Positions 1 through 4,895 of a stretch of 6,002 nucleotides of DNA are shown here, one piece after another. This DNA comes from an uncultured Slackia sp. Its GTDB lineage: Bacteria > Actinomycetota > Coriobacteriia > Coriobacteriales > Eggerthellaceae. Below the pieces are notes generated by a model. It was not told the origin of the DNA, ran no database searches, and saw only the letters and a program-made list of their open reading frames with translations. Numbering within the stretch: the stretch's first letter is position 1; each line of letters opens with the position of its first letter. The position numbers and the translations under genes were made by a program. The DNA is taken from positions 1-6,002 of the forward strand of contig USEZ01000118.1 of assembly GCA_900553775.1 (NCBI GenBank). Reading direction: 5' to 3'.

Positions 1-2250
1 GGAATCTCCCCCCGATCCTCCGCCGCCGTCGGGATCGACGGGCGGTTCGGGGTCGGGCTCGGGGTCGGGCTCGGGGTCGGGGTCAGGCTCGGGCTCTACG
101 GGCTTGTCGGGATTGACGGGAGGGGTGGTTCCTCCGTTGTTTTGCCCAGCGTTGCCCGTCGTGTTGTCGCTCGCATTATCGGACGATTCGTCTTGGGTCG
201 ACTTGTCGTCGTCCTCTTTCGCGTCGGTGTCTTTCTCGTCTTCGTCGTCTTCGCTTTTCGACCCGTACGACCCTTTGTAGGCGCTGTCATAGGTCGGAGC
301 AGGCGCTTTGTCGAATTCTTCGAGGGAAGAGCCGGCAAGGCATCTCGACATAAGGTCTTTCCAAATCAGCTGATTCCAAGGGCTTGTATACAGTTCGGCC
401 TGGTTGGAGCGGTCGCCCGTCCAAATGGCGCAGGAGAGCTGGGGGGTGTAGCCGACGAACCACAAATCGTGCCAATCGTCCGTCGTGCCCGTTTTGCCGG
501 CTGCAACCTGGCCTGATGCAAGGCGGGCGTCGGTGGCGGTTCCGATCGATTTGTCGATGACGCCTTCGAGCACCTGCGTCACGGCGTAGGCGACGGAGGG
601 CTCGAGCACCTGCTTGCCTTCGGATCCGGTCGGCTTGTCGACGATGGTCTGCCCGTCGCGGTCGATGATTTCGACGATGGGGGTGGGGTCGTGGTAGACG
701 CCGCCGTTCGCGAAGGTGGCGTAGGCCGCCGCCATTTCGGGGGTATTGGCGTTTTCGACGCCGAGCGTCGTGGTTGCGACGTTTTGCTTCAGATTCGCCT
801 CGTTGAGGCCGAGGCGCGCTGCCGTTTCGTTGATGGAAGCGGGCGTGACGCCGCTTTGCTCGGAATCGGTGAAGGAAAGGCGCACGTATCCCGTATTCGA
901 CGAAACGGCGGTCATGTCGGCGATCGACATCGTTCCATAGTCGGTCCGGCCGTAATTGTAGATGGGGTGCGAGGTGCCGTTGCCGGTGGAGACTTTCACC
1001 GGCCCGTTGCAATTCATCATCGTCGAGGGGCTGATCCCTTTCTCGATGGCGTCGGTGAGCGTGAATGCCTTGAACGTCGAACCGATGGGGCGTCCGTTGG
1101 CGCTGGTCGCGATGTTGAACTGATCGCCGTTCCAATAATCCTTGCCGCCGATCATGGCCTTTACGAAGCCCGTTTCGGGGTCGACGAGGGTCAGGGCGAA
1201 CTCTTGGCGAGAATCCGCCAGGCGGCCGTTTTCGTATTGCTTTGCCACGGCTTCTTCGGCATATTGCTGCATCGTGGGATCGATGCTGGTCACGATGGTG
1301 TAGCCGCCTTTGAAAAGCTTGTCGGTGGTGAAATCGTAAGGATTGTTCTCGGCAAGCAGCAGGTCGCGCACCCAGGTCGTGAACCACGGATAGCGATAGA
1401 TGCCGTTCTGCCCGTCTTCGGCCTTGATGCTAAGGTCGAGGTCTTCCGCCTTCGCCGCGTTGTACTCCTCCTGCGTGATGACGCCGTTGGTGAGCATGCG
1501 GGAAAGCACGAGATTGCGCCGTTCGAGGGATGCCTCGGGATTGACGGCGGGGTTATACATCGTAGGGGAGTTGGGGATGCCGATAAGCGTGGCGGATTGC
1601 GCGATGGTCAGATCGCTCGCATCGACGGAATAATAATGCTCGGCCGCCGCCTGGATGCCGTAGCAGCCGTCGCCATAGTTGATGGTGTTCAGATACATCA
1701 TCAAAATTTCGTCTTTGGTGTAGATCTTTTCAAGCTCGGTGGCAAGCTCCATCTCGCGGACTTTGCGTTTCAGCGAGATGTCGGTCATCTCGTCGGCGAT
1801 AAGGGTGTTGCGCACGTATTGCTGGGTGATCGTCGAGGCGCCCTCCTGGCCGCCTGCGAGATTGACGAACAGGGCGCGCACGATGCCTTGCAGGTCGACG
1901 CCGCCGTGCTGGTAGAACCTGACGTCTTCGGTCGCGACCGTGCCTTCCAGCACGTATTCGCTCACCTGGTCGATTTCGACGGGTTCGCGTTTTTCGAGAT
2001 ACAGCTCGGCCAAAACGGTGCCCGTGCCGGACACCTCGTCGTAATCGTTCGCGTAGATGGTCGATTTCTCCGCGAGGTTGTATGCGTCGGTGTCGCGAAC
2101 GTCGGGAAGGTCTTTGCACCATTCGTCGACAAGCGCCATGCCGCCCTGATAGCAACCGAATAAAGCCGCTCCGATACCCACCGTGACGATGAGTACGGTC
2201 CACAGCCCTGCGTGTGCGCGTGCTTCGCGCTGTTTTCTCCGTGGTTTCAT
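1..2250 (-). CDS. Class A penicillin-binding protein (bifunctional transglycosylase/transpeptidase, PBP1A-type), 3' end outside window
   Basis: Polymerises lipid II into glycan strands and cross-links stem peptides on the outer face of the membrane. The reading frame is open for all 750 codons in the window and runs off the left edge without a stop. Residues 1-14 are basic (MKPRRKQREARAHA) and a single membrane anchor follows at about 15-33. The GT51 transglycosylase domain spans about 75-255, with TEDVRFYQHGGVD containing the likely catalytic Glu108, STITQQY at 139-145, and a KRKVREMELATELEK helix. The transpeptidase domain spans about 310-640 with all three penicillin-binding motifs: STFK (nucleophile Ser391, Lys394), SSN (450-452) and KTG (586-588). 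An acidic stretch (about 664-695) and an EP/DP repeat (719-736) form a low-complexity tail. ATG at 2250 has no Shine-Dalgarno; in-frame ATG 2280 and GTG 2259 are alternatives, but the basic-plus-TM N-terminus and the candidate promoter fit 2250. It is divergent from the U32 gene. Confidence 0.95.
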   Translation of the reverse strand, partial: MKPRRKQREARAHAGLWTVLIVTVGIGAALFGCYQGGMALVDEWCKDLPDVRDTDAYNLAEKSTIYANDYDEVSGTGTVLAELYLEKREPVEIDQVSEYVLEGTVATEDVRFYQHGGVDLQGIVRALFVNLAGGQEGASTITQQYVRNTLIADEMTDISLKRKVREMELATELEKIYTKDEILMMYLNTINYGDGCYGIQAAAEHYYSVDASDLTIAQSATLIGIPNSPTMYNPAVNPEASLERRNLVLSRMLTNGVITQEEYNAAKAEDLDLSIKAEDGQNGIYRYPWFTTWVRDLLLAENNPYDFTTDKLFKGGYTIVTSIDPTMQQYAEEAVAKQYENGRLADSRQEFALTLVDPETGFVKAMIGGKDYWNGDQFNIATSANGRPIGSTFKAFTLTDAIEKGISPSTMMNCNGPVKVSTGNGTSHPIYNYGRTDYGTMSIADMTAVSSNTGYVRLSFTDSEQSGVTPASINETAARLGLNEANLKQNVATTTLGVENANTPEMAAAYATFANGGVYHDPTPIVEIIDRDGQTIVDKPTGSEGKQVLEPSVAYAVTQVLEGVIDKSIGTATDARLASGQVAAGKTGTTDDWHDLWFVGYTPQLSCAIWTGDRSNQAELYTSPWNQLIWKDLMSRCLAGSSLEEFDKAPAPTYDSAYKGSYGSKSEDDEDEKDTDAKEDDDKSTQDESSDNASDNTTGNAGQNNGGTTPPVNPDKPVEPEPDPDPEPDPEPDPEPPVDPDGGGGSGGDS
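43..96 (-). repeat. Glu-Pro/Asp-Pro dipeptide repeat in the PBP tail
   Basis: On the plus strand the DNA is a near-perfect run of 6- and 12-bp units of the type GGCTCGGGGTCG. In the PBP frame it encodes alternating EP and DP dipeptides (residues 719-736), followed by PVDPD and a Gly-rich stretch (GGGGSGG). It lies after the transpeptidase domain and behaves like a rigid, negatively charged spacer. Because every unit is a multiple of 6 bp, slippage would change tail length without breaking the frame. Confidence 0.85.
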
Positions 2251-2286
2251 GGGGGACACGATACCCGAAAGCGGTATCATTCGCAA
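2251..2286 (-). promoter_or_regulatory. Candidate sigma70-type promoter for the PBP gene, giving a leaderless mRNA
   Basis: Read on the minus strand, TTGCGA (2286-2281) matches the -35 consensus TTGACA at 4 of 6 positions. A 17-bp spacer follows, then TATCGT (2263-2258), which matches TATAAT at 4 of 6. A start of transcription 7-8 bases downstream falls at about 2251-2250, directly at the PBP ATG. That would explain why no Shine-Dalgarno precedes this ATG. This is a motif call by eye, so confidence is moderate. Confidence 0.4.
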
Positions 2287-2287
2287 A
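2253..2287 (+). promoter_or_regulatory. Candidate sigma70-type promoter for the U32 gene
   Basis: GGGACA (2253-2258, 4 of 6 to TTGACA), a 16-bp spacer and TATCAT (2275-2280, 5 of 6 to TATAAT) predict transcription from about 2287. The 5' untranslated region would be about 30 bases and would carry the AAGGA ribosome site. Its -35 occupies the same bases as the -10 of the divergent PBP promoter, and its -10 abuts that promoter's -35, so the two sites probably cannot be bound by polymerase at the same time. Confidence 0.4.
2260..2278. repeat. Perfect 6-bp inverted repeat (GATACC-N7-GGTATC) in the divergent promoter region
   Basis: GATACC at 2260-2265 and GGTATC at 2273-2278 are exact reverse complements separated by seven bases (CGAAAGC). 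Each arm supplies the TATC core of one of the two candidate divergent -10 elements. The repeat could be an operator for a dimeric regulator acting on both genes, or simply the by-product of two back-to-back -10 boxes. Confidence 0.6.
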
Positions 2288-2303
2288 GTTGCTCGACGAC
2301 GAT

Positions 2304-2308
2304 AAGGA
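2304..2308 (+). promoter_or_regulatory. Ribosome binding site of the U32 gene (AAGGA)
   Basis: AAGGA lies 8 bases before the ATG at 2317, which is ideal spacing. It fixes the start at 2317 rather than at upstream in-frame starts such as 2212. Those would place the first residues inside the divergent promoter and overlap the PBP gene. Confidence 0.8.
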
Positions 2309-2316
2309 TATTTTCC

Positions 2317-4785
2317 ATGACGAACCCATACCGAAGCCTAGAGCTTCTGGCCCCTGCCGGAAACATGGCCTGTCTGCATGCGGCCGTCCAGGCGGGAGCC
2401 GACGCCGTCTATCTCGGCTGCGAAGATTTCAACGCCCGCCGCGGCGCCGACAATTTCACGCTCGAAAACATCGGGGAAGCGTGCGATTACGCGCATCTGC
2501 GCGGGGTGAGCATATATATGACGGCAAACGTCGCCGTCATGCCCGACGAGGCCTCCCGCGCGCTCGAACTGGTGCGTCAAGCGTGGCGCCGCGGCGTCGA
2601 TGCCTTCATCGTCCAGGACATCGGTCTTGCCCGCGAGATCCGGCGCGTTCTTCCCCAGGCGCGCCTGCATGTCTCCACCCAGATGAACACGCACAATGCC
2701 GAAGGGGTGCGCGCCGCGGCCGCCCTCGGCGCCGCGCGCGTGACGCTTGCGCGCGAGCTGACGCTTCTCGAAATCGCCGAGGCAAGCGCCGTCGCCCACG
2801 AGTGCTCCATGACCGCCGAGTGTTTCGGGCACGGGGCGCTGTGCATCTGTTATTCGGGCCAATGCTTCATGAGCTCTTTGATCGGGGGCCGTTCGGCCAA
2901 CCGCGGCATGTGCGCTCAGGCATGCAGGCTTCCGTACTCGCTTCACAACGCCGCCGTGCGCAATGCGCTTCCGTCGCCCGGCGACCACCTGCTTTCCCCC
3001 AAAGACCTCTGCTCCGTCGATGCCTTGATCGAGCTTGGCGCGACGGGCGTCGACAGCGTGAAAATCGAGGGGCGCATGAAGTCGCCCGAATACGTCTCGA
3101 CCGTCGTCGGCGTGTACCGCCGCGTGCTCGACCGTCTCGCGGCGCGTTGCGACGAGCTTGGAATCGAAGATGCGGCGCAAGCCGCAGCGAAACTGCGCGA
3201 AGAAGGCGTCGGCCCTACCGAGGAAGAACGGCGCATGCTGACCGAGGCGTTCAGCCGCGGCTTCACCGAAGGCTATCTCAAAGGGCGCCGGGGAAACGAG
3301 ATCATGAGCTACGGCCGCCCCAATAATCGCGGCGTGTTCGTGGGCCGCGTTCTGCATGCGCGCGACGGCTCCGTCGTCTTTTCCTCCGACGTCGACATCC
3401 ACGAAGGCGACGTGCTCGAGTTCTGGACAGGCAAGGGCCATTTCGCCCACACGGTCGAGGACGTCTTGCGCGAAGGCGACGGATATCGCATCGCCCTTGG
3501 AAAACGCGTCGGCAAAGGCGACAGGGTCTTTCGCGTCCGCGATGCGTCGCTTGCGTTTTGCGACAACGCGCTCGAACCGAAGATCCCCGTTCGCGCGCGG
3601 GCGTTCCTCCATATCGGAGAGCCGCTTGCCATCGAGGCGTCGTCTTCTCGGGCGTCCGTGCGGTTCGAAGGGCCTCTCGTCGAGGCCGCGCGAACCAAGG
3701 CGGTGTCGTCCGAAGAGGCGTACGAGCACATCGACCGCCTCGGCAACATGCCGTTTTTCTTCGAGTCGCTCGAAGTCGACCTCGACGACGGGGTGGGTAT
3801 CGGCTTTTCCGCCTTTCATAAGGCTCGCACCCAGGCGCTCAAACGCCTCGAAGAGGCGATGCTTCGCGATTATCGCGACCGCAAGGTTCCCAAGGCGCCG
3901 CAGGCGTCCACACGCCCGCCGGCTTTGAACAGGTCGTGCACGGTGGTCGCCTTCGCGACGAATCCCGCATGCGCCCGCGCGGCCAAGCGTGCAGGCGCCG
4001 ACGCCGTCTACGTTCCGGTGCTCAATTACCGCCGCGGGGAGGCATGCGTGGCCGGCCAGCTGAGCGCGACGGCCGAACAGGCGGGATATCCCGGCAAATG
4101 CGTCATGGCCATGCCCGTCGTCGACAAGACGCCGCTCAATTCCGACGAGCCGTTCGATGTGTGGGAATACGCCAAGCCGGGAAAGCCTCTTTTCGTCGAG
4201 AATTTCGGCCAGCTCGCCCGTGCCGTCGAAGAGGGGATGAAGGTCGAGGTCGGCCCCCATATCCCCGTGACCAATACGTTCTCTTTGCAGGCGATGGCGG
4301 ATATGGGCGTCGAGCGCGTATGGCTTTCCCCCGAGTTGACCCTTGCCCAGATAGAAACGCTCGGCGAACAGACCCCGGTCGCGCTCGGCCTGACCGTTTC
4401 CGGCTATCAAGAGCTTATGACCACCGAACATTGCCTTTTGATGAGCCAGGGCCCCTGCGACCAGCGTTGCGGCGAATGCGCGCGTCGCAAAAGCCCTCAT
4501 TTCCTGGAAGATCGCAAAGGCTATCAGTTCCAGGTGGTCACCGATTCGTGCGGAAGAAGCCATCTTTACAACGCGGTCCAGCTCGATGCGGCGCATCTCG
4601 CCTGCAAGCTGATCGCGGCCGGCGTCTCGGCGTTCATGGTCGATACGACGCTTATGAATGTCGAGCAGACGACGAAGGCCGTTTCCCGCGTCGTCAGAGC
4701 GCGCGACATCGCCGCCAAAGGGGACAATTCCCTGCCTAAGGCGGAAGGGTGCACCACCGGGCATCTATTCAGGGGCGTGCGATAG
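2317..4785 (+). CDS. Long U32-family protein (RlhA/YdcP-like, with DUF3656 and a second U32-like barrel)
   Basis: Labelled 'peptidase U32/collagenase' by tradition, but characterised relatives are cytoplasmic hydroxylation factors: RlhA (23S rRNA C2501), TrhP (tRNA U34) and the Fe-S proteins UbiU/UbiV. The 822 residues divide as follows. About 8-310 is the first U32 barrel (LAPAGN, AGADAVYLG), with signature Glu168-Cys169-Phe170, HGALC (Cys176), SGQC (Cys183), NRGMCAQAC (Cys199, Cys203), KDLC (Cys232) and KIEGRMKSPEY. About 333-408 is a beta-barrel (NRGVFVGRV). About 423-516 is DUF3656. About 541-822 is a second U32-like barrel (AGADAVYVP) with Cys577, Cys706, Cys714, Cys718, Cys721 and Cys745, ending in TTGHLFRGV. 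Cys176/183/199/232 match the spacing of the [4Fe-4S] ligands in UbiU. It is longer than E. coli RlhA (about 650). The start is set by AAGGA at 2304-2308. An RNA-modification role is the best guess; the substrate is unknown. Confidence 0.92.
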   Translation: MTNPYRSLELLAPAGNMACLHAAVQAGADAVYLGCEDFNARRGADNFTLENIGEACDYAHLRGVSIYMTANVAVMPDEASRALELVRQAWRRGVDAFIVQDIGLAREIRRVLPQARLHVSTQMNTHNAEGVRAAAALGAARVTLARELTLLEIAEASAVAHECSMTAECFGHGALCICYSGQCFMSSLIGGRSANRGMCAQACRLPYSLHNAAVRNALPSPGDHLLSPKDLCSVDALIELGATGVDSVKIEGRMKSPEYVSTVVGVYRRVLDRLAARCDELGIEDAAQAAAKLREEGVGPTEEERRMLTEAFSRGFTEGYLKGRRGNEIMSYGRPNNRGVFVGRVLHARDGSVVFSSDVDIHEGDVLEFWTGKGHFAHTVEDVLREGDGYRIALGKRVGKGDRVFRVRDASLAFCDNALEPKIPVRARAFLHIGEPLAIEASSSRASVRFEGPLVEAARTKAVSSEEAYEHIDRLGNMPFFFESLEVDLDDGVGIGFSAFHKARTQALKRLEEAMLRDYRDRKVPKAPQASTRPPALNRSCTVVAFATNPACARAAKRAGADAVYVPVLNYRRGEACVAGQLSATAEQAGYPGKCVMAMPVVDKTPLNSDEPFDVWEYAKPGKPLFVENFGQLARAVEEGMKVEVGPHIPVTNTFSLQAMADMGVERVWLSPELTLAQIETLGEQTPVALGLTVSGYQELMTTEHCLLMSQGPCDQRCGECARRKSPHFLEDRKGYQFQVVTDSCGRSHLYNAVQLDAAHLACKLIAAGVSAFMVDTTLMNVEQTTKAVSRVVRARDIAAKGDNSLPKAEGCTTGHLFRGVR

Positions 4786-4801
4786 CGTTTCGCCGCCGCT
4801 G

Positions 4802-4810
4802 TGCTACCAT
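4802..4810 (+). promoter_or_regulatory. Candidate extended -10 promoter for tyrS
   Basis: TGCTACCAT reads as an extended -10 (TGn followed by TACCAT, 4 of 6 to TATAAT). I see no convincing -35 at 16-18 bases upstream (4781-4788), which an extended -10 does not strictly need. Transcription would begin at about 4816-4818, exactly where the stem-loop begins. It would let tyrS be expressed independently of the U32 gene, which ends only 16 bases earlier. Confidence 0.4.
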
Positions 4811-4815
4811 GAATC

Positions 4816-4856
4816 CTTGCGAATCGGCGGCCTTTCTACGTCCGTCGATTCGCAAG
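4816..4856 (+). other. Strong stem-loop between the U32 gene and tyrS (15-bp stem, 11-base loop)
   Basis: CTTGCGAATCGGCGG (4816-4830) pairs with CCGTCGATTCGCAAG (4842-4856). All 15 positions pair, with a single G-U at 4827/4845, around the loop at 4831-4841. The outer 11 bp are a perfect inverted repeat at DNA level. It starts 31 bases after the U32 stop but has no T-run after it, so it is not a canonical intrinsic terminator. Options are a U-less terminator or 3'-end stabiliser for the U32 transcript, or a 5'-end hairpin on the tyrS mRNA. Confidence 0.75.
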
Positions 4857-4862
4857 AGTGTA

Positions 4863-4895
4863 ATGCGCGCACGCGCTTCGCAGCAAAGGAGATGA
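4863..4895 (+). CDS. Possible 10-codon leader ORF coupled to tyrS
   Basis: ATG at 4863 opens a short frame encoding MRARASQQRR. Its TGA (4893-4895) overlaps the tyrS ATG (4892-4894) as ATGA, the classic arrangement for termination-reinitiation coupling. The same frame stays open back to an ATG at 4809, which would give 28 residues (MNPCESAAF...), but that start lies inside the candidate -10. A weak AGAG (4855-4858) precedes 4863, partly within the hairpin's 3' arm. The peptide has no Tyr codon, so it is not a classical tyrosine attenuator. It could be chance: no codon-bias or homology evidence is available. Confidence 0.3.
   Translation: MRARASQQRR
4885..4891 (+). promoter_or_regulatory. Shine-Dalgarno AAAGGAG directly abutting the tyrS ATG
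   Basis: AAAGGAG ends at 4891 and the ATG starts at 4892, so the spacing is zero instead of the usual 5-9 bases. Complementarity to the 16S 3' tail continues, after one mismatch, into TGA of the start region (consensus AAAGGAGGTGA). Either initiation relies on ribosomes terminating at the overlapping leader stop, or the annotated start is not the one used. Confidence 0.6.

Noticed and set aside
43..105. CRISPR-like or mobile repeat
   Set aside because: The repeat units are 6-12 bp, contiguous and in frame with the PBP, without spacers or flanking direct repeats. It is coding low complexity.
287..1387. A 366-codon minus-strand frame overlapping the PBP gene in another frame
   Set aside because: It is Arg/His-rich and frame-shifted from the PBP frame, which is intact across the whole region, so there is no sign of a frameshifted gene.
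691..2163. A 490-codon open frame on the plus strand opposite the PBP gene
   Set aside because: It lies antisense to the transglycosylase/transpeptidase motifs, has no family features, and reflects GC-rich codon structure.
2212..2316. Upstream extension of the U32 protein by 35 residues
   Set aside because: It would overlap the PBP coding region and the divergent promoters. The family N-terminus (ELLAPAGN) begins just after the ATG at 2317, which has AAGGA at 8 bases.
2338..4764. An 808-codon open frame on the minus strand opposite the U32 gene
   Set aside because: The opposite strand has a clear U32 protein with conserved motifs and a good ribosome site. The minus frame is rich in Arg/Ala/Gly/His with no recognisable domain, as expected for an antisense shadow in GC-rich coding DNA.
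2317..4785. A protease or collagenase function for the U32 protein
   Set aside because: No catalytic protease motif is visible; the conserved residues are Fe-S-type cysteines, and characterised relatives act in hydroxylation. The peptidase label is historical.
4816..4856. Canonical rho-independent terminator of the U32 gene
   Set aside because: The stem is strong, but the bases after it (AGTGTAATGCGC) contain no T-run on the plus strand, so only a generic stem-loop is supported.
4786..4891. Tyrosine T-box riboswitch upstream of tyrS
   Set aside because: The gap is only 106 bases, too short for the specifier stem plus antiterminator. I find no T-box consensus (AGGGUGG-type bulge) and no U-tailed terminator.
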